DNA of 64,000 bases from Paenibacillus methanolicus (GCF_008124765.1 NZ_VNHS01000008.1:1-64000); one strand, 5' to 3'. Positions 1 through 9,030 are shown, numbered from the stretch's first letter. Notes: generated from the letters alone by a model not told the origin. A program made the numbers and translations.

Positions 1-685
1 TCTTCTCCGCCATAGCCGGCATCCGCGATGATCGTGCCAGGCAGCGCACCTAACGCGTGTTTCACTTTCTCCAGATGCGGCTTCAGGCATCTGGTGTCCG
101 TTGGACGCTGGTGAACGCTGTATCCTAGGATGAATTGGTTCTCGGTTCCGATCTGCACATTGTAGCCGGGTTTGAGCTGACCATTTCGCATATGGTCTTC
201 TTTCATGCGCATGAAGGTGGCGTCTGGATCTGTCTTACTGAAACTGTTGCGGTTGCCCAAGATGGTCTGTTGGGTTTCATACTTTTGAAGACGTGGAAGC
301 AAGTCCTTGCGAATGCTGCGCATTGAAGAACAGCCGTGAAGATGGATTCCAGCACGTTTTTCATGCGCTCGGAACGAAAACGGTTAATGGTACGGAAGTC
401 TGGGCGCTGCCGCGCGGCCAGCCACATGAACATGATGTTCTCGCGCACGGCTTTCGCGATTTGGCGCGAGGAGTAGATCCGCTGCGTGTAGGCATAGATG
501 ATGATTTTTGTCAGCATTTTGGGGTGGTAGCTGTCCCGACCGCCGCCGGGATAGGCTTTGGTGAAGAGGCTCATGTTTAAACGGTCGACGGCTTCGTTGA
601 CGATGCGAACGAGATGGTTTTGAGGGATATCTTCTTGCAAGTCCATTGGCAAGGACAGTTGGTCCATGATATATTCTTTGTACAA
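1..685 (-). pseudogene. IS1182-family transposase, internally deleted and frameshifted, truncated by window edge
   Basis: The first ~120 codons, starting at a TTG 685 behind an AAGGAGAG site, match the N-terminal half of IS1182-family transposases: a short Leu/Pro-rich start, then YHPKMLTKIIIYAYTQ and [12 protein letters not shown]. Near 320-330 the reading frame changes. The other frame then gives the later core, with [36 protein letters not shown] and IIADAGYGG at the left edge. Family members have well over 100 residues between these blocks, including the DGTKIEAN segment that carries a catalytic acid. Those residues are absent here, so this is a deletion derivative and not a simple frameshift. 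It cannot encode an active transposase, although its ends could still be mobilised in trans. The 3' end lies outside the window. Confidence 0.85.
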
Positions 686-691
686 AAGAAG

Positions 692-985
692 TCTCTCCTT
701 TTTATATGGTTGGGTGGTACCTCCATTTTAACAAGGAAAGGCTTCTTTTTGTTTTGAAATTTGGAGTAGGGTTACCCGAACGGAGAGGTGAATGCTGCTT
801 TCCCTTCCAGGGAACGCAAGCCAATCACCTTTGGTCGCATGATTCTGGAGAAGCGTCAGCGTTCGCCTTTGTGAGCGGATTCCTACCCTAGCCTACTACA
901 TTCAAGGAATCCGGGAACAACAGCGATCGGAAGAACATGCGACCGCGCAGTGGATGCGGTAACTAAAAAACATGCAATTGAAACA
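692..985. other. Insertion-sequence debris, no recognisable gene
   Basis: Between the transposase start and the hairpin at 986 I see no ORF with a credible start or family match. The position next to the transposase and the hairpin suggests leftover mobile-element sequence. The terminal inverted repeats could not be defined by eye. Confidence 0.35.
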
Positions 986-1030
986 GGGGTGTCCCAACGT
1001 CATCTTTATGATGACTTTTGGGACACCCCC
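986..1030. terminator. Large hairpin, probable IS-associated terminator
   Basis: GGGGTGTCCCAA...GTCATC pairs with GATGACTTTTGGGACACCCC across a short TTTAT loop, giving a stem of roughly 18 bp. Similar GGGACACCCC hairpins commonly lie at the 3' end of IS1182-type elements (from general knowledge). Here it lies on the 5' side of the damaged transposase, which suggests a second element or a rearrangement. Confidence 0.5.
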
Positions 1031-1119
1031 CTTTCGCTTGAATTAACGCTTAGAATTCTCTGGAATGAAACGCTCCGCGCCGCTAAAAGACGGCGACGGG
1101 CGTTTCACCTTGACTTGCT

Positions 1120-1680
1120 TTAACCGGATTGCTCCGTCGTCGATTCAATAACGCCTAGCCGACGCGCGCGCTCCAGAATAGCCAAGAACGTCTGCGTATC
1201 CGAAGGCAGCGTGTTGTCGACGCGGTTTAGCCGCTCCTGCAGCGAGGCGATCACGTTGTCCCGCTCGGACAATTGAGCCCGCAGCGTCTGAATCGTCTGC
1301 TCCATCCCGTTCACCTGCGACTGATGCTGCTCGGCCAGCTGAATAATGCCGGCCAGGAACGCGCCGGTCTCGGCTTCGCCTGCCTGATCGTGCGCCGGGG
1401 CCGATGTCTTGAGCAGTTGGCGGAAGTGAAGCACGGTGTTCCGTCCGCGCCCGGTCAGCTGTTTGCGCGCCAGCTTCGCCTGTTTGATTTCCTCGTTGTA
1501 CTGCTTGCGCACCTCGGAATTCCAGCGGAAGCCGCAAGCCGCCGACGTGCGGCCCAGGCGCTCGCCAACCGCGTCGAATGCGCCGAGCTGCGTACGGCCC
1601 TCGCGGATATATTCCAGCACGATGCCCGCCAGAATGGCGTCATCTTCAGGGGTCCATTGATCTTTTCGGTTTAATTTCAT
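1120..1680 (-). CDS. RsfA-family (Myb-like) transcriptional regulator
   Basis: This 186-residue protein begins MKLNRKDQWTPEDDAILA and continues with a Myb/SANT-like helix-turn-helix (RTQLGAFDAVGERLGRTSAACGFRWN at about residues 30-55). That is the layout of the RsfA prespore regulator family of spore formers. The second half (about 105-160) is Gln/Leu/Arg-rich with heptad character, suggesting a coiled coil for dimerisation. Family knowledge: RsfA fine-tunes sigma-F-dependent gene expression in the forespore. This gene stands alone between IS debris and the arabinofuranosidase, so its targets cannot be inferred from context. GGAAGG lies just upstream of the ATG. Confidence 0.8.
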   Translation of the reverse strand: MKLNRKDQWTPEDDAILAGIVLEYIREGRTQLGAFDAVGERLGRTSAACGFRWNSEVRKQYNEEIKQAKLARKQLTGRGRNTVLHFRQLLKTSAPAHDQAGEAETGAFLAGIIQLAEQHQSQVNGMEQTIQTLRAQLSERDNVIASLQERLNRVDNTLPSDTQTFLAILERARRLGVIESTTEQSG

Positions 1681-1786
1681 AAGGTTATCGCCTTCCTTGT
1701 CTCGTATGCTACATCTCTCATTATTGCCAAAGACTCGCGTTCGATAACAAGATTGGGCGAAAGAATGCTATTTATTTGGGCAACCT

Positions 1787-4700
1787 TTAAGCCAGACGAA
1801 GCACCGCGACCGTCACGGAATACGGCGGAAGCTGAATTTCCGTCTCGCTCCCGTTCAGATGGAGGACGGATTCGCGCGGCGCGACGCGCTCGTCGCCTTT
1901 GCGATTCACGTTCGGCACGTATAGCAGCGTCTCGTCTCCGCTAAGCGTGATGACCTTGCCTTCCTGCCGGGCGGCGATGCCGTGAAGCTGCAGCTTCGTG
2001 CCTTTCGAAGTCGAATCCGGATTGACGAGCTTCACATAGACATGCTCGCGGTCGCGGGTTACCGAGCTGAAAATTTCGTGGTTGTACGATTCCAGCTTGT
2101 AATCCAGTACGCGGCTGGTCTTGTCTCCGTCCGTGAATGAGCAGACGAGCCGGTTTCCCTTCCCCCCGCCGTAGTCGACCGTTACCGTATACGGCCGTCC
2201 CGGCGCCATCCGCATATCGCCGCACGCGCGCAGATTGCCCGCCGCCGTGCTGGACGAATAGTCGCCGAGCGTATAGCCCTCAACGCCTCGCTTGAACACC
2301 TTCACGGCGGCAATATCGCCGGCGGCATAGCCGACCGCATATTCGATGGCGTCTTTCCGGTCCGTCTCGATCGCCGTCACGCCGACGCCGATATAGATGC
2401 CATCCTCGTCCGACAGCCTCGTCGCTTCCGCTTCGACCTTATAGTTCGTCCATTGGTCGTTATAGAGATAGATCCCGTTGCGCCCGCCGGCTTGCGGCTG
2501 CAGCACGAGACCGTCCTCCGCGTCGATCGCATACCCGGCGGAGCCCGGTATGACCGACCAGTCCGGATGCAGCGGCTCGCGGAAATCCTGCTCCAGCAGC
2601 ACCGCTCCGTCCGCATTCGACGTCACTTTGATCCGCTTCACGCGAACTTCCGCGCCGCCCGCCGCGATCTCGATTCCGCCGCGCGGAATCAGCGGCGTCA
2701 ACTCCCCGCCTTGGTAGGAAGCGAACCGCGTCGGCACCGTCTCCGTTCCCAAATACTTGGCGAACAGACGCTGCGCATAGTAGTTCGGCGTGTACCAGAC
2801 CGTCTCGTCGTCGAACCAGATGCAGTCCGGCGTCCAGCGGTACGTGCCGTCCGTCAGCACCTTGTTGAACAGCGGCGCCGTCGCGGCCAGCCGCACGACG
2901 TCGGCGTTGTTCTCGAATCCGGTCATGAGCGCCGCTTCGGCAATCGCGCCCGCCAGCGTATTCTTATCGGTCGACGCGTATTCGCCGACGAACACCTTGG
3001 AAGTCTCCCGCTCGTTCAGCGTGCCGTCCGGATTGTACACCCGGTAATAATAGTTATAACGGTCCGCGTTATTCAGCAGATAGTCGTTGGACCGATAGTA
3101 GTGTTCGTCCGCGATCGTATCCATGTAATTCGGCTGCCTGTCGTACCAAGAGATCGTCTCTTCGGTATCCGTCTTGCCGTCGGTGAAAGTCACCGATGCC
3201 GTGCCCGTCAAACCGCCGGCAAGAAACTTCCAGCCCTGCTGGAACGCGTCGTCATCCGCCTGCGCGCCGACGGTCGAGATAATATGCAGCTCGTAGCCCG
3301 GATAATACCGCTCCATGTAGGCATCGATCTCGGCCTTGAAATGCTCGAAGCTCGCGAAGAACTCGGCGCCCCAGTTCTCGTTGCCCACGCCGAGATATCG
3401 CAAGTCGAACGGCGCTTCATGCCCCATCGATCGGCGCATGGCCGCCCATTCGTTGCCATCGAAGTCGATGCTGATCGCGAAGTCGATCAGATCCGTAAAG
3501 TTCTTGACGTAGTAGTCGCGCAGCGCGCCGCCCGCGGGGTGGACATAATCCGAGCGCGCCTGGCACAGCACCCCGCACGCCATGACCGGCAGCGGCGTCG
3601 CGTTCAAGTCCTCGGCCAGCTGGAAGTACTCCATGTAACCGAGCCCCATCGTCATCATATAGCCCCAGACGTTGAAATTTTCCTTGCGGCGCTCGACCTC
3701 GCCCACGGAATCCTTCCAATCGTACACGTTGTCCCAAATAAACGAGCCTTCGGAAATGCAGCCGCCGGGGAATCGCAGGAACGTCGGGTGCAGATCCAGC
3801 AGCGCTTCGACCAAATCCCGGCGAAGCCGGTAATTCGGATTGCCCGCGTAGTTCGCGTGCGCGGTCGCCGAGCGCGTCTCTTCCTCCGCGCCCCAGACGT
3901 CGGCCGGCACAAGGGACACCATGTCGACGGAAATCTCGCCTTCGAATACGAGCGCCAGCTGACTCAGTCCTGTCGAGGCTCCCCTTAGCGCGATCGGCGA
4001 TTCCACGCCGTATTTCCGCCAGTGGCCGCCGCCTTCGATCGCAATACTTGTTTGCGTGCTGACCGGCCGGCCGGCTTCGTCGCGCAGCTCCAGCCCAATC
4101 GCGCCCGGACGGTCCGCTTTGGCCCAGACCGTGAACAGATAGCGGCTGCCTTCGCGGATGAACATGGCGCAGTGCGCGTTCGTATCGGCGAATCCGCGAT
4201 TAAGCAGCGTCGCGCCGTCTTGGACGGTCACGTAATGCGTGTTCGTCTCCGCGTCCGCTAGTCCGAGGTGCTCGTTCAATCCGCCTTCATGACGTACGGA
4301 CACGAGGTCAAGGTCGCCTGACCAAGCATGCAGCGGCTTGCGATTGCGTCCGGTCGAGCAGCCGCATGCGCCGCTCGCGTGGGAATACGTATCGAATTCG
4401 AACGATTCGAAGGAGCGGTTCTGCACGAGCTCCGCGTAGATGCCGCCATCCGCCGCGTTGTTGATATCTTCATAGAAGAGACCGTACATCGTCGGACTGA
4501 CCGCAAGGCCGGCGCGGTCGCCGTCCACGTGCAGCGTGTAAGGCGCGAGATGGCTCGGCACGAGCGTGACGCGATACGATTGGAGCGCGGTGTACGAACC
4601 CCGGTTTAGCGCGGCGGTGAAGATGACCTCCGTCGGTTCGCTGCACTGCACGAACCCGCCCGAACCCGTAATTAAACGCGGATGGCTGGAATTCCAAGCG

Positions 4701-5542
4701 ACGTGCGCTTTGCCGCCCATTAAGGCATTCGGCAGCTCGATGTCGCCCGTTATAATCGTACCCGGGAACGAGAGGTACTTGTCCCGCGCCAAGTGTACGA
4801 TCTCCTCATCGGTGAGCGATTCGCACATGACGGCGATGACTTCGTCCTGCGCGAACCCCGCCGCGTAGATGCGGAAATCCGCGATCGAACCGGCGAAATC
4901 GGCATCTGCCGCATACTGCGACTTGCCGATGTAGGCGCTTCCGTAGTTGTCCATATCCGAGAACGTGGCGAACCAAGCACGGAGCTTGGCATACATCCCG
5001 CTCGACGTCTGGCTGATCGTGCCATCTCCGATCGCTTCGCCGTTCACGTAGACGACCGGACCCGCGCTGCTGCGGGTGCCGCCTTCGGTACCGGAAACCG
5101 CCATGGCGATATGCAGCCATTCGCCGCCTGGATAAGTTTTGCCCCCGTCCGCGACGAGATCGCCTTCGGCATGACAGACGCCGCGCAGATTGCGGGTCAA
5201 GAAGAAATAGGGCCCCTCCGGTCCTTTGCCGAAGTCGAATATGCGTTCCCAAACGCCGCCTTTCCCGAGATACACCCAGGCGCTGATCGTGACGCCGGTC
5301 GCGTCGGTAATACCTTTGAGCAGACCAGCCGGCAGACGGAGATACGACGTGCCGCTAGCGCCGCCTGCGAATTCCGCGGCCGGACGACCGCTCACGGTAC
5401 GGATAACAGGCGGATTCGTTCCTTCTGCCGCCGCTTCGCGTCCGAATCCGGAGCTATCTTTGCCGATCGCCCCGGCATCGTCGAATCTGTAATGCGCGAT
5501 CAGCTGCTCGCCGTGCGCAGAAGATGATGCTTGTCGGTTCAT
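1787..5542 (-). CDS. Multidomain GH51-type alpha-L-arabinofuranosidase
   Basis: This 1,251-residue enzyme probably releases arabinose from arabinoxylan or arabinan. Domains in order: a LamG/concanavalin-like domain (about 5-235), a degenerate bacterial Ig domain (about 245-335), the GH51 barrel from about 345 (PTMYGLFYEDINNAADGG, then TFLRFPGGCISEG), and the alpha-L-arabinofuranosidase C-terminal sheet. The catalytic acid/base is E722 in GVGNENWGAEFF and the nucleophile is E854 in VFVGEYAS. Between the barrel and the end (about 960-1160) there is a second concanavalin-like segment (LLEQDFREPLHPDWSVIPG), apparently inserted in the C-terminal domain. No signal peptide is visible, so it may act on imported oligosaccharides or be released by another route. 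It appears monocistronic. Confidence 0.88.
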   Translation of the reverse strand: MNRQASSSAHGEQLIAHYRFDDAGAIGKDSSGFGREAAAEGTNPPVIRTVSGRPAAEFAGGASGTSYLRLPAGLLKGITDATGVTISAWVYLGKGGVWERIFDFGKGPEGPYFFLTRNLRGVCHAEGDLVADGGKTYPGGEWLHIAMAVSGTEGGTRSSAGPVVYVNGEAIGDGTISQTSSGMYAKLRAWFATFSDMDNYGSAYIGKSQYAADADFAGSIADFRIYAAGFAQDEVIAVMCESLTDEEIVHLARDKYLSFPGTIITGDIELPNALMGGKAHVAWNSSHPRLITGSGGFVQCSEPTEVIFTAALNRGSYTALQSYRVTLVPSHLAPYTLHVDGDRAGLAVSPTMYGLFYEDINNAADGGIYAELVQNRSFESFEFDTYSHASGACGCSTGRNRKPLHAWSGDLDLVSVRHEGGLNEHLGLADAETNTHYVTVQDGATLLNRGFADTNAHCAMFIREGSRYLFTVWAKADRPGAIGLELRDEAGRPVSTQTSIAIEGGGHWRKYGVESPIALRGASTGLSQLALVFEGEISVDMVSLVPADVWGAEEETRSATAHANYAGNPNYRLRRDLVEALLDLHPTFLRFPGGCISEGSFIWDNVYDWKDSVGEVERRKENFNVWGYMMTMGLGYMEYFQLAEDLNATPLPVMACGVLCQARSDYVHPAGGALRDYYVKNFTDLIDFAISIDFDGNEWAAMRRSMGHEAPFDLRYLGVGNENWGAEFFASFEHFKAEIDAYMERYYPGYELHIISTVGAQADDDAFQQGWKFLAGGLTGTASVTFTDGKTDTEETISWYDRQPNYMDTIADEHYYRSNDYLLNNADRYNYYYRVYNPDGTLNERETSKVFVGEYASTDKNTLAGAIAEAALMTGFENNADVVRLAATAPLFNKVLTDGTYRWTPDCIWFDDETVWYTPNYYAQRLFAKYLGTETVPTRFASYQGGELTPLIPRGGIEIAAGGAEVRVKRIKVTSNADGAVLLEQDFREPLHPDWSVIPGSAGYAIDAEDGLVLQPQAGGRNGIYLYNDQWTNYKVEAEATRLSDEDGIYIGVGVTAIETDRKDAIEYAVGYAAGDIAAVKVFKRGVEGYTLGDYSSSTAAGNLRACGDMRMAPGRPYTVTVDYGGGKGNRLVCSFTDGDKTSRVLDYKLESYNHEIFSSVTRDREHVYVKLVNPDSTSKGTKLQLHGIAARQEGKVITLSGDETLLYVPNVNRKGDERVAPRESVLHLNGSETEIQLPPYSVTVAVLRLA

Positions 5543-5680
5543 GACCTGTTCTCCTTATGAGCTGTATAGTGTAGGCATGAGTCATTGATACATTTGAGTA
5601 ATGTTTTTATTACACAGTAAATATATTTATAATCTTTTATCATAATAGCCGCTCGTGTTCGATTTATCAACTAAAAGCAA

Positions 5681-5712
5681 ACAAAAACGGTAAGCTAAAC
5701 CCACCGTTTTGT
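5681..5712 (-). terminator. Rho-independent terminator after the DUF4269/51-aa ORF pair
   Basis: ACAAAAACGGT and ACCGTTTTGT form an inverted repeat around an 11-nt loop, and the minus-strand copy ends in a T-rich run. It lies downstream of the small ORF at 5773-5928. Confidence 0.65.
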
Positions 5713-5772
5713 TAATAGAATTATTATTTGGTTTAGCATGCGGTGTCCGTTAGGAGCAGCGAATATCCCAGC

Positions 5773-5928
5773 CTACCGGATGGCTCTCGTCGACCATGTC
5801 CAGGACGAATTTGTATCGCCCTTCCGCTTCGCCGTCGCTTCGAAGAGCGCCGCGATTCCGCATACGACAATCGCGAACACAATAATCGGCCAGCGCGAAA
5901 TGCCGCTGCTTGTGTCGGATTGGCTCAT
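5773..5928 (-). CDS. Small single-span membrane protein (51 aa), coupled to DUF4269 gene
   Basis: This short ORF starts MSQSDTSSGISRW and continues with a hydrophobic stretch (PIIVFAIVVCGIAALFE, about residues 14-30) long enough for one membrane span, then a basic and polar tail. Its ATG (5928-5926) overlaps the TGA of the upstream DUF4269 gene (5927-5925) as ATGA, a classic translational-coupling arrangement. GGAGGA lies 6 bases upstream, inside the preceding coding sequence. A terminator follows at 5681-5712. I do not recognise the family. Coupling, ribosome binding site and transmembrane profile support translation, but no homologue check was possible. Confidence 0.55.
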   Translation of the reverse strand: MSQSDTSSGISRWPIIVFAIVVCGIAALFEATAKRKGDTNSSWTWSTRAIR

Positions 5929-6476
5929 GGACGTTCCTCCTCTTCTTCCATAAACCCGGCTTCTTCCCCATACCGAAGCAGCGCGTCGTATGGATCGCCC
6001 GACAATCCGAGCACTAGCGCGAACGCAGGCTCCGTCTTCATGCCCTGCCGTTTCAACTGCACGATCGTTTCTTTCAATCCTGGCCGGTCAGCCATTAACC
6101 GATGTTCGATCATCATGTGGCGATACGCGTTCTGCAGCTTTGCCGGAACGGGCTGTCCGAACAATTCGAACGCGAAACCGTCGTATCGAAAGTTGGCCGT
6201 CACCGTCGGTACGCCGCTCACCTCGAGCTTCGCCGTCTCGAAGCCCGACAGATGGCCATATTGCCTGCGGACGATGGATTGAAAACGATCGGCATCCCGT
6301 ACTTCCATAATGACATCCAGATCCGATCCGTCGACATCGATGCCGATCGGAATCGTGCCGCATAAGACGGGCTCGCAGTCGGCCAGCGTATCCATGAGGC
6401 CCAGTCGCGTAATGGCGAGGAAAGCCGCGCGTTGTATGCTTGTGCCCGCTTGCAAATATTCGATTGTCATGAACAT
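5925..6476 (-). CDS. DUF4269 protein (nucleotidyltransferase-like fold)
   Basis: A 183-residue protein matching the DUF4269 pattern: CGTIPIGIDVDGSDLDVIM (the paired Asp motif), VTANFRYDGFAFELFGQP and NAYRHMMIEHRLM. The GSDLD segment resembles the metal-binding motif of minimal nucleotidyltransferases, but the substrate is not known. An upstream ATG exists, but I choose ATG 6476 (MFMTIEYLQAG) because GGAGGA sits 7 bases before it. The C-terminus is a run of acidic residues. The stop overlaps the start of the 51-residue ORF. It is divergent from the M48 peptidase gene. Confidence 0.75.
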   Translation of the reverse strand: MFMTIEYLQAGTSIQRAAFLAITRLGLMDTLADCEPVLCGTIPIGIDVDGSDLDVIMEVRDADRFQSIVRRQYGHLSGFETAKLEVSGVPTVTANFRYDGFAFELFGQPVPAKLQNAYRHMMIEHRLMADRPGLKETIVQLKRQGMKTEPAFALVLGLSGDPYDALLRYGEEAGFMEEEEERP

Positions 6477-6612
6477 CCCGCGTTCCTCCATGTTCCCTGT
6501 CGGATCGATCATTATCCAGTTAGCGCTCTCAGAATCTTCTCTGTCCGAAAAGGTTTTGTCAATCCCGCGACGAATGGAGATGTTAGCGCCAACTAAGCAA
6601 AGGATGATCCCC

Positions 6613-7890
6613 TTGAACCAGACGACTATCGCGACAACGCCGATGTCCGACACCGCAACTTGTCCGGACTGCGGCAGTCGCGTCCCTCATTACCATCAGT
6701 ATACGACCTGGTGCGAATGCGGATGGAATCTTCGCCCCTATCGACCGGAAGAAGAAACCCGATTCGAAGGCAAACGAGCCGCGGCCGGAAACCGGAGGGG
6801 CGAACGCATGCTGCAGGAGATGAAAGACGCTATGTCTCTCTCCGTAACCGCGCCAGGTTGGAAGAACAAGATCTCGCTATATATATGCGCGTCCATTATA
6901 CACCTGGCTACGTTGTTGCTGTTCGGCCTTGGCATCTGGCTCATCGCCGCCAATGGCTTGCATGCCCCTCTGCTGTCGGGTCTAGGCGCGCTGATGCTGG
7001 TCATTTCATTCTTCTCCTTGCCTTCGCTCGGCAGAACCGATCGTCAATCGGTGCTAGCTCGAGAGGAGTTTCCGGCGCTCTTAGCCCTAGCAGATCGCAT
7101 CGCCGATAACCTCGGCGCGAACCGCGTTCACGGACTGCAAATTTCAGAAGCGTTCAATGCCACGTACACGGAGATCGGCTGGCGAAGACGCAGCTTCGTG
7201 ACTTTAGGTCTGCCTTTAATGACGATTCTTACGCCGGAAGAGAAGGTCGCGATCATCGCCCATGAAATCGCGCACGGCGCGAACGGCGATCTTACCCGCG
7301 GCTTGTTCGTACATACGGCTTTCCGCGCGACCTCGCAATGGTACGGATATTTGTCGCCCGATCGGGATGGCGGGGGCATATTGGCGCAGGTCACCGAGCT
7401 GGCGATGCGCGGTCTGTCTCAAATTCCGCTCGCGCTGCTTCGCATCCTGTCGCGATTAAGTCACGACGACCAACAGCGCAGCGAATATTACGCCGATGCG
7501 CTGGCCTCCCGCGCGAGCGGAGTTCGGGGACAGATGGGATTGACGCGCAAGCTGCACATCGCCGAGTCCTTCCAAAGCTGTCTGCAGCGCTATGTGCTCC
7601 AAAAGCAGCAAGGCGATTTCATCCGGATGTGGCAGGCGTATGCCGAACAAATCCCGCAAAGGGAAATCGAGCGTCTGGACCGGGTCCAGCGCTTAGAAGG
7701 TTCGCGACTGGACCACACGCATCCGCCGACGCCGTATCGGCTCGAATTACTGCACGGGCTGCCGCCGGCCTTGCCTTCCATAGTTATAAGCGCGCACGAG
7801 CATGAAGACATTTGCCGCGAGCTTGCGGTTTTCCACGAATCGGTTAACGCCCGCTTGAAGGATGAGCTTATCGATCGCTTGTATGCTTGA
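6613..7890 (+). CDS. M48-family membrane zinc metallopeptidase with N-terminal zinc ribbon
   Basis: The protein has a zinc ribbon near the N-terminus (CPDCGSRVPHYH...WCECGW), two adjacent hydrophobic spans (about residues 95-140) and the M48 zinc motif HEIAHG with H217 and H221. The third ligand lies in EYYADALASRASG. M48 enzymes are membrane proteases of the HtpX/Ste24 type, usually involved in envelope quality control. The start is uncertain: TTG 6613 has AAAGG at a good distance, while ATG 6643 begins just before the ribbon. TTG 6613 gives 425 residues. The 3' end overlaps the convergent phosphatase gene by 144 bases. Confidence 0.82.
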   Translation: MNQTTIATTPMSDTATCPDCGSRVPHYHQYTTWCECGWNLRPYRPEEETRFEGKRAAAGNRRGERMLQEMKDAMSLSVTAPGWKNKISLYICASIIHLATLLLFGLGIWLIAANGLHAPLLSGLGALMLVISFFSLPSLGRTDRQSVLAREEFPALLALADRIADNLGANRVHGLQISEAFNATYTEIGWRRRSFVTLGLPLMTILTPEEKVAIIAHEIAHGANGDLTRGLFVHTAFRATSQWYGYLSPDRDGGGILAQVTELAMRGLSQIPLALLRILSRLSHDDQQRSEYYADALASRASGVRGQMGLTRKLHIAESFQSCLQRYVLQKQQGDFIRMWQAYAEQIPQREIERLDRVQRLEGSRLDHTHPPTPYRLELLHGLPPALPSIVISAHEHEDICRELAVFHESVNARLKDELIDRLYA

Positions 7891-8781
7891 CCAAAATAAC
7901 CCCTCCGGCACCCGCGCGTCCCACGCTTCGGGCATCGGCAGACCGAGCGCCCGCGCCGCGACCGCGGCCGTATCCGTAATCGTGATGCGCTCGTCCAGAC
8001 GATTCCCTGCCGCAATGCCGGGACCCGCGCAGCACCAGAAGATGCTCCGGTCCATCGGATGCCCGCTGCCGTGGTCGTTCGGATGCTCCCCGCCGCCTCC
8101 GTGGTCGCTGACCAGAATCAGAAGGCTGTTTTCCAGCAAGCCCTCCGCTTCTAATGCATCCTCGATAATTCCGGTATGTTCATCCGTCGATTCGATGCTG
8201 CGCCATTGATGCCCCGTATCGTAGCCTTCCTGATGGCCGGCCGCATCCGGCAGGTCGAATTGAACGAACAGCAGTCTGAAATCCGGATTCGCCCGGATAT
8301 AGGAAGCCGCAGCCAGCGCGATTTTCTTATCCTTTCGGGTAATCCGCTGAATCCCGGCGGTTGTCGTCTCCGGCAGCCGAGCCGCTTCCTCATCGGCGAG
8401 CGCTTCCGCTTCGGCCGTTTCTTTATGTACGTCCAATCCATCCTCGATAATACCCGCGTTAATCGGATGCCATGAGCTGAAGGCGGCCAGCTTCGCATTC
8501 GGCTCTCGCTCCCGTATTACGCGAAATAGGGAAGGATACGGCGAATCTGCGGCGAAGGACTCCCGCGCGGCAATATCGTTCGTCAAGCCGTGTTTCTCCG
8601 GCGAGACGCCGTGCAGCAAGGACCCCCAGCACTGCGCGCTGATCGTCGGCATGACCGTCTGCGCCTCGTAACCGATAACCCCTCGAGCCGCAATATTATC
8701 CAACGTTGGCGTTTGCGCCTGCCGCACGAAATTACCCGCTCCATCCCACCCGATAATGACGACGCGTTGACACTCTCCCAT
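7747..8781 (-). CDS. Alkaline-phosphatase-superfamily phosphodiesterase/nucleotide pyrophosphatase-like
   Basis: This 344-residue protein has the type I phosphodiesterase/AP-superfamily layout: VVIIGWDGAGN near the N-terminus (first metal site), MPTISAQCWGSLLHG carrying the Thr nucleophile, FVQFDLPDAAGHQEGY (Asp and His metal ligands), and VSDHGGGGEHPNDHG (second metal site). Members cleave phosphate mono- or diesters or are phosphoglycerate mutase-like; the substrate cannot be read from sequence. No signal peptide is seen, so it is probably cytoplasmic. GGGGAGG precedes the ATG. The last ~48 residues overlap the M48 gene on the other strand and may be a read-through extension. Its promoter carries a motif shared with the divergent EamA gene. 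Confidence 0.8.
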   Translation of the reverse strand: MGECQRVVIIGWDGAGNFVRQAQTPTLDNIAARGVIGYEAQTVMPTISAQCWGSLLHGVSPEKHGLTNDIAARESFAADSPYPSLFRVIREREPNAKLAAFSSWHPINAGIIEDGLDVHKETAEAEALADEEAARLPETTTAGIQRITRKDKKIALAAASYIRANPDFRLLFVQFDLPDAAGHQEGYDTGHQWRSIESTDEHTGIIEDALEAEGLLENSLLILVSDHGGGGEHPNDHGSGHPMDRSIFWCCAGPGIAAGNRLDERITITDTAAVAARALGLPMPEAWDARVPEGLFWSSIQAIDKLILQAGVNRFVENRKLAANVFMLVRAYNYGRQGRRQPVQ

Positions 8782-8811
8782 GTATGACGCCTCCCCGAAT
8801 AAATTACGATC

Positions 8812-8841
8812 ATCTTACGCCTAGCGGAGAAGAAAGGTCAA
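8812..8841 (-). promoter_or_regulatory. Sigma-A promoter of the phosphatase gene
   Basis: On the minus strand, TTGACC (8841-8836), an 18-bp spacer and TAAGAT (8817-8812) form a good vegetative promoter about 30 bases before the phosphatase start. Confidence 0.7.
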
Positions 8842-9030
8842 CACAAAAACAACAAAATACACAATTCATTTCATTTTCGTGCTTTACGGCTTCCCGAATA
8901 TAAACGTACGATACAACCTTAAACATTAGGACGCACAAAGACTACAAGCGAAACCTACCATGTTGTCCGAAGTTCACTGCCCTATTGCACAGCATTCGGA
9001 ATAGTTGTTTTTAGTTGTTTTTGTGTTGAC
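8837..9030. promoter_or_regulatory. Divergent 17-bp motif pair overlapping both -35 boxes
   Basis: GTTGTTTTTGTGTTGAC occurs at 9014-9030 on the plus strand and at 8853-8837 on the minus strand, identical in all 17 bases. In each case its last five bases are the start of the -35 box (TTGAC) of the outward-facing promoter. The intergenic region is therefore an inverted pair of the same motif, placed identically on two divergent promoters, as expected of a shared operator or activator site. No regulator gene is adjacent. Confidence 0.65.

Noticed and set aside
706..891. 61-codon plus-strand frame near the IS remnant
   Set aside because: No family match or start signal; most likely mobile-element debris.
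2453..3988. 511-codon plus-strand frame
   Set aside because: Antisense to the GH51 gene; Arg/Val/His-rich composition, no ribosome binding site or domain match.
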